A stretch of 64,000 nt of DNA from Zunongwangia mangrovi (GCF_900112105.1 NZ_FOKV01000001.1:62001-126000); one strand, 5' to 3'. Shown: positions 26,138 through 35,216, counted from the stretch's first letter. Notes: generated by a model from the sequence alone, not told the origin. Numbers and translations are program-made.

Positions 26138-26161
26138 AAATATTATGTATGCATAATATTT
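26138..26161. repeat. perfect 10-bp inverted repeat between fadL promoter and hydrolase gene
   Basis: AAATATTATG / CATAATATTT with a 4-base spacer (TATG). It lies 12 bases after the hydrolase stop and 11 bases before the fadL -33 element. It may be an AT-rich terminator (TTTTT follows on the minus strand) or an operator for fadL. Confidence 0.6.
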
Positions 26162-26172
26162 AGGGGTGATTT

Positions 26173-26937
26173 TTAAAGAAACCGAATTACAGCATCATAG
26201 AAATCTTTTTGATTCTCGGCATGCACCCAATGGCCTGCATTGCTAATCACTTCGATTTTAGTAGATGGAAAATGAGTCTGTAGTAACTCCTCATCTTCAG
26301 GCAATTTGATGTAGTTAGAGTTTTCTCCTTTTATAAAAAGTGTTTCTCCCTCATATACTTTACTATCACCCAAAGCCTTACCGATATTATCGATTTTCTC
26401 CTTAAATATCTTTAGGTTAACTTTTAAGACGTACTTATCTTTTCCTTCACGATCTAGATTTTTAAGAAGAAAAAGCTGAGTTGGTTTATCGGGAACATAT
26501 TCAGAAATAATTTTAGCTGCCTCCTGTCTTGAAGAAACATCAGACTCTTCTAGTAAACTTAGTCCTGCCAGAATATCCTGATGATGTGGTCTGTAATATT
26601 TAGGTGCAATATCTACGATTATCAGCTTTTCTAAAAGATCTGGATAAGTTGTTGCAAAAAGCATAGCCGTTTTACCACCCATGGAATGTCCCATAAGCAC
26701 AACTTTATCCAAATTATGCTCCTCGACATATTCTTTTAAGTCTTCTGCCAATACTTGGTAAGTAAAATCGTCACTATGCGGACTTTTACCATGGTTTCGC
26801 TGATCTACGAGATGAACTTCGTATCCTTTTTCAGAAAACATCTTTCCTAATGTTTTCCAATTGTCACCCATTCCTAAAAATCCATGTAAAATGATAAAAG
26901 GTTTCCCTTCTCCTATAATATTGGTATGTAACTTCAT
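26173..26937 (-). CDS. alpha/beta-fold hydrolase (YbfF-like esterase)
   Basis: 254 residues. The oxyanion segment IILHGFLGMGDNWKTLG, then VDQRNHGKSPHSDDFTY, and the nucleophile elbow GHSMGGKTAM (Ser about residue 85) are typical of YbfF-type esterases. The catalytic histidine is in NAGHWVHAENQ near the C-terminus. A cytoplasmic carboxylesterase or thioesterase is likely; the substrate is unknown. It lies 43 bases downstream of pdxJ and is probably co-transcribed with it. Confidence 0.88.
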   Translation of the reverse strand: MKLHTNIIGEGKPFIILHGFLGMGDNWKTLGKMFSEKGYEVHLVDQRNHGKSPHSDDFTYQVLAEDLKEYVEEHNLDKVVLMGHSMGGKTAMLFATTYPDLLEKLIIVDIAPKYYRPHHQDILAGLSLLEESDVSSRQEAAKIISEYVPDKPTQLFLLKNLDREGKDKYVLKVNLKIFKEKIDNIGKALGDSKVYEGETLFIKGENSNYIKLPEDEELLQTHFPSTKIEVISNAGHWVHAENQKDFYDAVIRFL

Positions 26938-26980
26938 TGCAATTTTTTAAAATATTAGTCTAAAAATGACCAATTCCGAC

Positions 26981-27697
26981 TTATTGTAATTTCTGTAAAT
27001 ATCTGGCGATCGTTTCTTCAAGGCCTAGATAAAGTGCTTCAGCGATTAAAGCATGCCCTATAGAGACTTCGTCTACAAATGGCACCTGATTTTTAAAGAA
27101 TTCGATATTATCTAAAGACAGATCGTGCCCGGCGTTGATCCCTAAACCTAATTTATGGGCAAGCTTAGCGCATTCAGCATAAGGTTTAACTGCATTTTCT
27201 TTATCCCCGGCGGCAAATTGTTCAGCAAAACTTTCAGTATATAATTCGATACGATCTGTACCGGTTTCAGCAGCGCCTTCGATCATTTTCTCATCTGGAT
27301 CTACGAAAATCGATGTTCTGATACCGTGTTTTTTAAATTCTGAAATTACTTCAACTAAAAACTCTTTATTTTTAATGGTATTCCAACCTGCATTACTGGT
27401 AATGGCATCTACTGCATCTGGCACCAGGGTTACCTGCGCCGGTTTCACTTCTAATACGAGATTAATGAATTTTACGACCGGATTTCCTTCAATATTAAAT
27501 TCGGTTTTCAAAACTGGTTTTAAATCTCTTGCATCCTGATATCTTATATGTCTTTCATCTGGGCGAGGATGTACAGTAATACCTTCTGCACCGAATTTTT
27601 CGATATCTAAAGCACAATTTACAACATTAGGAATGTTGCCACCTCTTGCATTTCTTAGCGTTGCGATCTTATTGATATTTACGCTTAACTTCGTCAT
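26981..27697 (-). CDS. pdxJ: pyridoxine 5'-phosphate synthase
   Basis: 238 residues from the ATG at 27697 ([20 protein letters not shown]), which gives the family's usual length and N-terminus; an upstream in-frame start adds 11 unlikely residues. Motifs: [57 protein letters not shown] and [13 protein letters not shown]. PdxJ condenses 3-amino-2-oxopropyl phosphate with deoxyxylulose 5-phosphate in vitamin B6 synthesis. It is divergent from the CBS-domain gene at 27891, with 193 bases between them holding no feature other than weak TAnnTTTG-like elements on both strands. Confidence 0.95.
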   Translation of the reverse strand: MTKLSVNINKIATLRNARGGNIPNVVNCALDIEKFGAEGITVHPRPDERHIRYQDARDLKPVLKTEFNIEGNPVVKFINLVLEVKPAQVTLVPDAVDAITSNAGWNTIKNKEFLVEVISEFKKHGIRTSIFVDPDEKMIEGAAETGTDRIELYTESFAEQFAAGDKENAVKPYAECAKLAHKLGLGINAGHDLSLDNIEFFKNQVPFVDEVSIGHALIAEALYLGLEETIARYLQKLQ

Positions 27698-27890
27698 AAT
27701 ATTAGCTTTGCCGTAAGGCTTTGGTTTCAAATTTGATATAAATACTTAGGATCTTCTACAATAATAAATGAGATCTTCACTATAACTTCTAAAGCTTATC
27801 CTTAAACTTTCTGTTTTAACAAAAATACAAAGTTGAGGATGGCTTAATGAATATTATTTTAATTAATTTGCGTTAAACGACGCGAGGATT

Positions 27891-28547
27891 ATGAATATGG
27901 AAGAATACGTTTTAAATGATGTTGCCATACGTCATTTTTCAGACAAGATCGGTGATTTACAGAATGATTTTAATCAACTTACCTACTCTCACTTACCGGT
28001 AGAGAATAATGGTATTTATATGGGATGCATTTCTGAAAATGATATTCGATGTTTTGATGCTGAAAAATCGATCGAAGATTATCAGTATGCCCTAGAAGGT
28101 TTCTTTGTTAGGAATGCAGATTACTGGCTTGATATTTTAGAATCTTTCGCACAAAACAATTCCAATATTTTACCTGTTCTGGATGGCGAAAATGAGTATT
28201 TAGGCTATGTAGAATTAAATGAGATTATGGGAATCTTTAATGAAACTCCATTTTTAAATGAAGCCGGAAATATTATTGTTGTTGAAAAAGGGTTTAAAGA
28301 TTATTCGCTAAGTGAAATTAGCCAGATCGTAGAATCCAGCAATGTTCATGTTTTGGGACTATTTGTTTCTAAGATCGAAAATGATCTTGCACAGATCACT
28401 ATAAAAATAAACCCTACTGGTCTTAATGAAGTAATACAATCTTTAAGAAGATACGGTTACAATATCATTTCACAACATCAGGAAGATGCTTTTAATAAAA
28501 ACCTTCGTGATCGATCTAAGTATTTAGATAAATACCTTAATATTTAG
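27891..28547 (+). CDS. CBS-domain protein
   Basis: 218 residues. Two CBS-like units are seen: about residues 10-70 (SHLPVENNGIYMGCISENDI) and about 80-135 (NSNILPVLDGENEYLGYVEL). A C-terminal region of about 75 residues ending in TIKINPTGLNEVIQSLRRYG resembles an ACT-type ligand domain. No catalytic domain is attached, so it is probably an adenine-nucleotide or small-ligand sensor. Start at 27891, or 27897 (ATGAATATG). Its position ahead of nadK is common in Flavobacteriaceae, but 210 bases with a dispersed repeat separate them here. Confidence 0.8.
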   Translation: MNMEEYVLNDVAIRHFSDKIGDLQNDFNQLTYSHLPVENNGIYMGCISENDIRCFDAEKSIEDYQYALEGFFVRNADYWLDILESFAQNNSNILPVLDGENEYLGYVELNEIMGIFNETPFLNEAGNIIVVEKGFKDYSLSEISQIVESSNVHVLGLFVSKIENDLAQITIKINPTGLNEVIQSLRRYGYNIISQHQEDAFNKNLRDRSKYLDKYLNI

Positions 28548-28601
28548 TAAAGTACCTCGGGGCAAGCTCATAATGCATTCGTTGGAAATAAAATTTTAAT
28601 T

Positions 28602-28665
28602 TCGAGGCAAGCATCGGGTTATCATACCCTTTGGCAGTGCCAATAAAAACGTCCTGTTTAAGGAC
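28602..28665 (+). repeat. dispersed structured intergenic repeat, copy 1
   Basis: The first 48 bases match 43707-43754 at 45 positions. It folds as successive small hairpins: CGAGG/CATCG (one mismatch), GGGT/ACCC, TTGGC/GCCAA and, at the end, GTCCT-GTTTA-AGGAC. A degenerate 5' extension from about 28553 (CCTCGGGGCAAGC) may belong to it. The host gap (28548-28757) has no gene. Confidence 0.75.
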
Positions 28666-28757
28666 ACTTGATAGATATTATTATTAATTCGGAATTCAAT
28701 ACGAATGTAGACTGACTGAAGAATTATATCTCAAATATCGAGTAAATTTAAGTATAG

Positions 28758-29642
28758 ATGAAAATAGGCATTTACGGTCAGTTTTATCATGAAAACGCCG
28801 GCACTTATATTAATCAACTTCTAGAACTTTTACAGGAAGAAAAGGTTGATGTTATTATCGAACGTAATTTTTTAGATCTTATAATTAAGAATAAAAGTGT
28901 TACTGGCGAATATAGCGATTACAAAACTTTTGATGTTTTAGATGCTTCGTATGATCTATTTTTCACTATTGGTGGCGATGGTACTATATTAAAATCCATA
29001 AATTACATTAAAAATCTAGATATCCCTATTGTTGGGATAAATACCGGAAGGTTAGGCTTTTTATCTACGATCCAAAAAGAACAAATAGGAGACACCATAC
29101 ATACGATCCTAAGAAAAGACTTTCATGTTTCCAGAAGAGCAGTTCTAAAGATCGAAACTAAACCAAGGTTTGATGATGAAATTTTCGATAATGTAGCACT
29201 TAACGAAATTGCAGTAAGCCGAAAAAACACCACCTCGATGATCACGGTAGACACCTGGCTAAATGACCAGTATCTTACTTCTTATTGGGCCGACGGATTA
29301 ATTATTGCCACACCAACAGGATCTACCGGTTACTCACTAAGTTGTGGCGGCCCTGTTATTACTCCAGATGCAGATTCGATCGTAATCACACCAATTGCTC
29401 CGCATAATTTAAATGCCAGACCATTAATCATTAAAGATGACACTAAAATAACTTTAAAAGTTAGCGGTAGAGAAGACTCCCATCTTTTATCTATGGATTC
29501 CAGACTTGCCAGTTTAAAGAACGACACCGAAATTATTATTCAAAAGGCGCCCTACACCATCAACCTGGTAGAGCTAAATGACAACAGCTTTCTTCAAACC
29601 CTACGAAAAAAACTGCTATGGGGAGAAGATAAACGTAACTAG
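28758..29642 (+). CDS. nadK: NAD kinase
   Basis: 294 residues. The GGDGTIL motif (FTIGGDGTILKSINYIK) and the downstream INTGRLGFLS, YWADGLIIATPTGSTGYSLS and GGPVITPDAD segments are diagnostic. The enzyme makes NADP+ from NAD+ using ATP. It starts at the ATG at 28758, preceded by AAATTTAAGTATAG without a Shine-Dalgarno site. The neighbouring DUF6089-uppS-bamA genes begin 97 bases later from their own promoter. Confidence 0.96.
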   Translation: MKIGIYGQFYHENAGTYINQLLELLQEEKVDVIIERNFLDLIIKNKSVTGEYSDYKTFDVLDASYDLFFTIGGDGTILKSINYIKNLDIPIVGINTGRLGFLSTIQKEQIGDTIHTILRKDFHVSRRAVLKIETKPRFDDEIFDNVALNEIAVSRKNTTSMITVDTWLNDQYLTSYWADGLIIATPTGSTGYSLSCGGPVITPDADSIVITPIAPHNLNARPLIIKDDTKITLKVSGREDSHLLSMDSRLASLKNDTEIIIQKAPYTINLVELNDNSFLQTLRKKLLWGEDKRN

Positions 29643-29692
29643 ACAATATTTTTTTGCAAATACTGTTAATGTAATACTAATGAGCTCAAATT

Positions 29693-29722
29693 ATTGCAGA
29701 GCAAACATAATTGTTATATTTG
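29693..29722 (+). promoter_or_regulatory. promoter of the DUF6089-uppS-bamA operon
   Basis: ATTG (29693-29696), 18 bases, then TATATTTG (29715-29722), a full -7 match; the first ATG follows 17 bases later, the short leader usual for this phylum. Confidence 0.65.
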
Positions 29723-29739
29723 CAAACTTTTAAGAACCT

Positions 29740-30441
29740 ATGCGGTATCTAATAGCTTTTGTTTTAATGTCGATCACTTCAATTAATTTGCAATCTCAGA
29801 CGTATGAGGTCGGTGCCTTTTTAGGTGGCGCAAATTATATTGGTGACGTAGGAAATTCTTTCTACGTGAATCCAAGTGGTCTTGCAGCAGGCGGAATCCT
29901 AAAATGGAATCGCAGTCCGCGTCATTCCTTTAGGTTCTCCTTAATTATGGGAAATATTGAAGCTGATGATGCAGAAAGCAAAGATACGCGTAGACAGCAA
30001 AGAGGTTATTCCTTTAGCAATACGATTACTGAAGCTTCTTTGGGTTTAGAATTTAACTTCTGGGATTTCAACCTTCACAAAGGAACTCCGCAAAGCGCTC
30101 CATATCTTTACACTGGTGTCACATATTTTAGTGCAGATCATGTAATTTTAGATGGTTCGCGAGGTGGACCTTTAGTAAACGAAGGTACCAACTGGGAATT
30201 TGCAATTCCTATGGTAGTGGGTTACAAAACAACGCTTAGCCAGCATTTAGTTGGTGCGTTGGAAATTGGCGCCAGATATACCTTTACCGATAATCTGGAT
30301 GGAAGTAATCCTGAAGAATTACTGGATTCACAAGATCCTATAATCACCTTTGGTAATCAAAACACTAACGACTGGTATGTATTTACCGGAATAACATTCA
30401 CCGTAACATTTGGTAGAAAACCATGTTATTCGAGCTTTTAG
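29740..30441 (+). CDS. DUF6089-family outer-membrane protein
   Basis: 233 residues with signal peptide MRYLIAFVLMSITSINLQSQ. The opening YEVGAFLGGANYIGDVGNSF and the alternating strand pattern (SLGLEFNFWDFN, GALEIGARYTFTDNLDG, WYVFTGITFTVTFGRKPC) indicate a small beta barrel. The family has no known function and regularly precedes uppS-bamA in Flavobacteriia. Here it lies 3 bases before uppS, so it is co-expressed with undecaprenyl and outer-membrane assembly genes. A role in envelope assembly is inferred from that linkage only. Confidence 0.8.
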   Translation: MRYLIAFVLMSITSINLQSQTYEVGAFLGGANYIGDVGNSFYVNPSGLAAGGILKWNRSPRHSFRFSLIMGNIEADDAESKDTRRQQRGYSFSNTITEASLGLEFNFWDFNLHKGTPQSAPYLYTGVTYFSADHVILDGSRGGPLVNEGTNWEFAIPMVVGYKTTLSQHLVGALEIGARYTFTDNLDGSNPEELLDSQDPIITFGNQNTNDWYVFTGITFTVTFGRKPCYSSF

Positions 30442-30444
30442 AAA

Positions 30445-31185
30445 ATGAATTTTAAAGAAAATCTCAACTTAACAAAATTACCTTCGCATATTGCCGTTAT
30501 AATGGACGGTAATGGTCGTTGGGCAAAAAAGCAAGGCTTTTTAAGAGCCGTTGGCCATAATGAAGGTGTTAAATCTGTAAGAGATGTTGTTGAAGGCAGC
30601 GCTGAGATTGGAATAAAATTTTTAACACTATATGCTTTTTCCACTGAAAATTGGAATCGCCCCAAACTAGAAGTTGATGCGTTAATGAAGATCTTAGTTT
30701 CTTCTCTTAAAAAAGAAATTAAAACACTTCAAAACAACAATATCAAACTAACCGCCATAGGTAATATTGAAAACCTACCTAAAAAAGCAAAAAGAGAACT
30801 TTTAGATGTTATCGATAAAACAAAAGATAACGCTAAAATGACTTTGATTTTGGCATTAAGCTATGGATCCAGAGAAGAAATGACCTCTGCTTTTAAAGTT
30901 TTAGCCAATAAAGTAAAAGATGGAACGTTACAACCAAATGAAATAAATGATTCTTTGATATCTAAAAGTTTATATACTAAAGATATTCCAGATGTCGACT
31001 TGATGATAAGAACAAGTGGCGAACAAAGAATTAGCAACTTTTTGCTTTGGCAAATGGCTTACGCCGAGTTGTATTTTACAAATATTTTATGGCCAGACTT
31101 TAGAAAAGAAAATCTTTATGAAGCCATTTACAATTATCAAAACAGAGAACGAAGATTTGGAAAAACAAGTGAGCAACTTAGTTAG
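30445..31185 (+). CDS. uppS: isoprenyl transferase (undecaprenyl diphosphate synthase)
   Basis: 246 residues. The signature VIMDGNGRWAKKQGFLRAVG with catalytic Asp, then the GVKSVRDVVEGSAEIGIKFL segment, LYAFSTENWNRPKLEVDALM, and the C-terminal LMIRTSGEQRISNFLLWQ are diagnostic for cis-prenyltransferases. The product makes the C55 lipid carrier for peptidoglycan and O-antigen. It follows the DUF6089 gene by 3 bases and precedes bamA by 7. Confidence 0.97.
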   Translation: MNFKENLNLTKLPSHIAVIMDGNGRWAKKQGFLRAVGHNEGVKSVRDVVEGSAEIGIKFLTLYAFSTENWNRPKLEVDALMKILVSSLKKEIKTLQNNNIKLTAIGNIENLPKKAKRELLDVIDKTKDNAKMTLILALSYGSREEMTSAFKVLANKVKDGTLQPNEINDSLISKSLYTKDIPDVDLMIRTSGEQRISNFLLWQMAYAELYFTNILWPDFRKENLYEAIYNYQNRERRFGKTSEQLS

Positions 31186-31192
31186 TGCATTT

Positions 31193-33826
31193 ATGACGAA
31201 AAGGATATTAGCATTCGTAATAATTTGTTTTACGCTTAGTATCGCTGCCAATGCGCAGGATCTCCCTATAGGAAATGGTAAAAAATACACTTTAGGTGAA
31301 ATTAAAGTTACCGGTTCTACAAGATATAACGAAAGCACCGTGGTTTCATTTACCCGACTTAAATCTGGAGACGAACTTTATATCCCGGGACAGCGTCTAA
31401 GTAATGTGATCAAAAAACTTTGGGATCTGGATATGTTTAGTGATATTGAATTCTACATCACTAATGTTGAAGATGGCGTTGCAGACCTTGAACTTGTAAT
31501 TACCGACATTCCAAAACTTGCTGAAGTTCGTATTCAAGGGATAAAGAAAAAGAGAGAGCAGGAAGAACTTATCGAAGAAAACAAACTTAGAACTGGTATT
31601 AATGTTACTGAAAACCTTATCACAAACACCAAAAACTACATAGAGAACAAGTATAAAAAAGACGGATACTTTAATGCAAAAGTAGCTATTAATACTATTG
31701 AAGTTCAAGACACTACAAATAACAACCAAGTAAATATGGTTGTAAATATCGATACTGGAGACAAAGTAAAGATCAAGGATATCGATATTATTGGCAACGA
31801 ACAGATCTCTGATGCTAAGCTTCAAAGAGCGATGAAAAACACCAAAGAAAAGCGATTCTATCGTTTTTGGAAACGTTCTAAATTTAACCAGGAAGACTAT
31901 CAAAAAGACAAGGAAAACCTGGTAAATAAGCTTAAAGAAAATGGATTTAGAGATGCGCGTATCATCTCAGACAGCCTTATCAAAGTAGATGAAAACAACA
32001 TCGCCTTAAATATCAATGTTGAAGAAGGAGATAAATACTATATCGGAAATATCGATTTTGTAGGAAACACTGTATATACTGACGAATTTCTCCACCGAGC
32101 TTTAGGAATTAAGAAAGGAGACACGTATAACGGTGTTCTGATGAACGAAAGAATTGAAGATGCAGAGGATCCTAATGCTACTAACATTTCAACTATTTAC
32201 AGAAATAACGGATATCTATTCTCTAGCTTCAATTTAGTTGAAACTAATGTTTACAACGACACGATCGATTTCGAACTTCGTATTACAGAAGGTAAAGAAG
32301 CTTATTTTGATGAAATTAGAGTTGTAGGTAACAACAAAACAAAAGACCACGTAATTTATAGAAACCTGTTAACTAAACCAGGACAAAAATACAATCAGCA
32401 GGATGTGGTTTCTACGGTACGAGAATTAGGTTCGCTAGGATTTTTTGATGCAGAGCAGTTGAGTCCAGAATTTATCGATCCAGATCCTCAAACAGGAACA
32501 TTATCATTAGAATATAATGTGGTTGAAGCTGGCGCCAGCCAGATCGAACTACAAGGTGGTTACGGTGGTGGTGGCTTTATTGGTACACTAGGGCTTTCTT
32601 TCAACAACTTCTCTATAGCAGGAATCTTTGATAAAGAAGCTTACAAACCAGTACCAATGGGAGACGGACAAAGTCTATCTCTAAGAGCACAAGCCAGTAC
32701 ATTCTACCAGACCTATAGCCTTTCTTTCGTAGAACCATGGTTAGGCGGCAGAAAACCGGTACAGCTTTCAACATCGTTCTCTTATACGAGACAATTCTTA
32801 TACGATTACAGATCGAGAGAAGCAGACAGAGACCGTAGTTTTGACATCCTTGGAGTAAGCGTTGGTTTTGGTAAACGTCTTACAGAACCAGATCCATATT
32901 TGCAAATATCTCACTCAGTAGGATTCCAACGTTACGATCTTAATAATTATAATACAGGACTATTTACCTATGGTGATGGTTTCTCTAACAATCTTACTTA
33001 CACCTTAGGTATTACTAGAGATAACACCAGATATAACCCGATTTTCCCTGTTGGAGGATCCATTTTTAGCATCACGGCTAAATTCACTCCTCCTTACTCT
33101 CTTTGGAATGGTGTAGATTATAACGATCTTCAAAATCAAAGAGAATTTCAGTTAGAAGATGATAACGGAAATCTTATCGACAATAGTGGAAACAGAGTAA
33201 CTCCTGCTAATGCTGTGGGAGATCAATCTAAAATTGACCAAGAAAAATATAAGTGGCTAGAATTTTACAAAGTGAAATTTAAAGGAGATTGGTATACCAC
33301 TCTTGCCAACTTTGGAGAAAACAAAAACCTTGTTCTAAGAACAAATGTTGAGTATGGTTTCTTAGGAGCATATAACCAGGATCGTGGTGTTCCTCCTTTC
33401 GAGCGTTTCTATCTTGGAGGTGATGGTCTAGGATCTTACAGTCTTGATGGTCGTGAAACTATTCGATTAAGAGGTTATCCTAACCAGTCTTTAATTCCGT
33501 TAGACAGAACGTCTTTAAGTCAGGCTTCAGATGAAGATGGTGCTACTATTTATAACAAATACTCTTTAGAACTTCGTTTCCCAATTACCTTAAAACCTTC
33601 TGCTTCGATATATGCATTAACATTCTTAGAAGGTGGTGCGTCTTACGACAACTTTAGAGATTTTAACCCTTTCCAATTAAACCGCTCTGCTGGTGCTGGT
33701 CTTAGAATCTTTATGCCTGCATTTGGATTATTAGGTATCGACTTTGGTTACGGATTTGACCCTATCCCAGGACAGTCTGAAGCAAACGGTTGGGAAACTC
33801 ACTTTATCATTGGCCAACAATTTTAA
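31193..33826 (+). CDS. bamA: outer membrane protein assembly factor BamA
   Basis: 877 residues from the ATG at 31193, where MTKRILAFVIICFTLSIAAN gives a proper signal peptide; the longer frame from 31016 lies inside uppS and is rejected. About five POTRA domains occupy roughly residues 25-440 (for example YTLGEIKVTGSTRYNESTVV, KIKDIDIIGNEQISD, AYFDEIRVVGNNKTKDHVI). The rest is the 16-strand barrel, with the RLRGYP segment equivalent to the conserved VRGF motif of strand 12 and a C-terminal GWETHFIIGQQF strand. BamA inserts proteins into the outer membrane. Two Skp-type chaperones follow. Confidence 0.96.
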   Translation: MTKRILAFVIICFTLSIAANAQDLPIGNGKKYTLGEIKVTGSTRYNESTVVSFTRLKSGDELYIPGQRLSNVIKKLWDLDMFSDIEFYITNVEDGVADLELVITDIPKLAEVRIQGIKKKREQEELIEENKLRTGINVTENLITNTKNYIENKYKKDGYFNAKVAINTIEVQDTTNNNQVNMVVNIDTGDKVKIKDIDIIGNEQISDAKLQRAMKNTKEKRFYRFWKRSKFNQEDYQKDKENLVNKLKENGFRDARIISDSLIKVDENNIALNINVEEGDKYYIGNIDFVGNTVYTDEFLHRALGIKKGDTYNGVLMNERIEDAEDPNATNISTIYRNNGYLFSSFNLVETNVYNDTIDFELRITEGKEAYFDEIRVVGNNKTKDHVIYRNLLTKPGQKYNQQDVVSTVRELGSLGFFDAEQLSPEFIDPDPQTGTLSLEYNVVEAGASQIELQGGYGGGGFIGTLGLSFNNFSIAGIFDKEAYKPVPMGDGQSLSLRAQASTFYQTYSLSFVEPWLGGRKPVQLSTSFSYTRQFLYDYRSREADRDRSFDILGVSVGFGKRLTEPDPYLQISHSVGFQRYDLNNYNTGLFTYGDGFSNNLTYTLGITRDNTRYNPIFPVGGSIFSITAKFTPPYSLWNGVDYNDLQNQREFQLEDDNGNLIDNSGNRVTPANAVGDQSKIDQEKYKWLEFYKVKFKGDWYTTLANFGENKNLVLRTNVEYGFLGAYNQDRGVPPFERFYLGGDGLGSYSLDGRETIRLRGYPNQSLIPLDRTSLSQASDEDGATIYNKYSLELRFPITLKPSASIYALTFLEGGASYDNFRDFNPFQLNRSAGAGLRIFMPAFGLLGIDFGYGFDPIPGQSEANGWETHFIIGQQF

Positions 33827-33856
33827 AATGGCATGATATTTTCTATATTCGAGCGT

Positions 33857-34669
33857 ATGAAAAAAACAAGTCTTATCATAATAGCAATACTTTTACCCCT
33901 GGCAACTTTTGCCCAGCGTGGTCTTAATATTGGCTATATTGATATGGACTATATTTTAGAAAACATACCAGAATACCAAGAAGCTTCATCACAACTAGAT
34001 AATCGCGTACAGGATTGGAAAAATGAAATCGATGCAAAAAGACGAGAAATTTCAGAAATCCAAACGCAACTTGAAAATGAAAGAGCTTTATTAACTAAAG
34101 AACTTTTAGAAGAAAGAGAAGAGGATATTCAATATTTACAAGAGCAATTGACCGAGTATCAACAAAAAAGATTTGGGCCTGGAGGAGATTTTATTCTTCA
34201 GAAGAAACAGCTTATAAAACCTATACAGGATCAAGTGTTTACCGCTGTTCAGGAAATAGCTGACAGAAGAAATTTTGACTTTATTTTTGATCGCACTTCA
34301 GAAATTGGTATGATTTATGCCAAGTCCAATTATGATATGAGCGATCAGGTACTAAGGATCATTACCAGAGCGGCAAATCGTGAACAAATAGAAACACGTA
34401 AAGATCGTATCGAATTAGAACAGGCTGAAAATAGAACAGTAGCTCAAGATTCGGTTGTTCAGGCAAGAGCACAAGCATCTGAAAATGCAAAAACAGAAAG
34501 AGAGCTTTATATCGACCAGCGAAGAAGAGAGCGAGACTCTGTTAGAGCTGCAAAAAAAGCAGCTTTCGAAGCGAGAAGAGAAGAAATATTAAAAGAACGC
34601 CAGGCGAGAACAGACAGTATTAAAGCTGCCCGCGAAGCCGCGCAACAGGAGAAGGATACAATTAATTAA
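33857..34669 (+). CDS. OmpH/Skp-family periplasmic chaperone with long charged tail
   Basis: 270 residues from the ATG at 33857 (MKKTSLIIIAILLPLATFAQ), a clean signal peptide; the frame is open 8 codons further up. The Skp core (GLNIGYIDMDYILENIPEYQ ... FIFDRTSEIGMIYAKSNYDM) is followed by an extra C-terminal region of about 90 residues rich in Arg, Glu and Ala, probably a long coiled coil. Skp holds unfolded outer-membrane proteins on the way to BamA, encoded 30 bases upstream. The tail makes it much longer than E. coli Skp (about 160). Confidence 0.88.
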   Translation: MKKTSLIIIAILLPLATFAQRGLNIGYIDMDYILENIPEYQEASSQLDNRVQDWKNEIDAKRREISEIQTQLENERALLTKELLEEREEDIQYLQEQLTEYQQKRFGPGGDFILQKKQLIKPIQDQVFTAVQEIADRRNFDFIFDRTSEIGMIYAKSNYDMSDQVLRIITRAANREQIETRKDRIELEQAENRTVAQDSVVQARAQASENAKTERELYIDQRRRERDSVRAAKKAAFEARREEILKERQARTDSIKAAREAAQQEKDTIN

Positions 34670-34703
34670 CAAATAATTACTTTAACACTTAATAATAATT
34701 AAA

Positions 34704-35216
34704 ATGAAACAATTAAAAACATTTTTTATAGCCTTAGCATTAACCCTAGGAGCTACAACTTTTGTAAACGCTCAGGACTCTAAAGTTGCACATATTGCAA
34801 CACAGGAGCTTATAGAATCTATGCCTGCTTATAAAGATGCAATGACTCAGCTTGATAAGTTGAGAAACACTTACGATGCTGAGATCAAGGATATGATGAA
34901 TGAAGCTCAAAAGACCCTACAACGTTACGAAGCAGAAGCAGAAACTGTAACTGAAGAAGAAAACCAAAAGCGTTCTATGGAGCTACAAAGTGCTCAAAGA
35001 AGAATCCAGGAGCGTAGCCAAAAGGCTTCTCAGGATCTTCAAAAGAAACAACAAGATCTTGTTAGACCAATTTTAGAGAAAGCTCGTAATGCCATCCAAG
35101 ATGTAGCAAGAGCTAAAGGATACGATTATGTATTAGATTCTACTACTGGTGCTGGTGTGATCATGGCAGATGGTTACGATCTTATGCCAGACGTAAAAAC
35201 TAAATTAGGAATCTAA
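34704..35216 (+). CDS. OmpH/Skp-family periplasmic chaperone
   Basis: 170 residues, the standard Skp length. Signal peptide MKQLKTFFIALALTLGATTF...NAQ; core VAHIATQELIESMPAYKDAM, a Gln/Glu/Lys-rich helical hairpin, then YDYVLDSTTGAGVIMADGYD. It is a paralogue of the preceding gene and shares its N- and C-terminal core motifs. The bamA-skp-skp order suggests both serve BamA. A terminator follows. Confidence 0.92.
   Translation: MKQLKTFFIALALTLGATTFVNAQDSKVAHIATQELIESMPAYKDAMTQLDKLRNTYDAEIKDMMNEAQKTLQRYEAEAETVTEEENQKRSMELQSAQRRIQERSQKASQDLQKKQQDLVRPILEKARNAIQDVARAKGYDYVLDSTTGAGVIMADGYDLMPDVKTKLGI

Noticed and set aside
27698-27890. Promoter pair between pdxJ and the CBS gene
   Set aside because: TATTTTTG (minus) and TTAATTTG (plus) are present, but neither has a -33 element at acceptable spacing.
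28602-28650. Repeat as an attC-type integron recombination site, because of the GTTTA motif
   Set aside because: No integrase, no gene cassettes and no paired core sites; the GTTTA is a hairpin loop rather than a boundary.
31016-31192. Upstream extension of bamA to 31016
   Set aside because: It would run inside uppS in another frame; the ATG at 31193 begins a proper signal peptide 7 bases after the uppS stop.
31397-31903. 168-codon minus-strand open frame within bamA
   Set aside because: Antisense to POTRA-coding sequence, Phe/Ile/Lys-rich with no recognisable motif or start signal.
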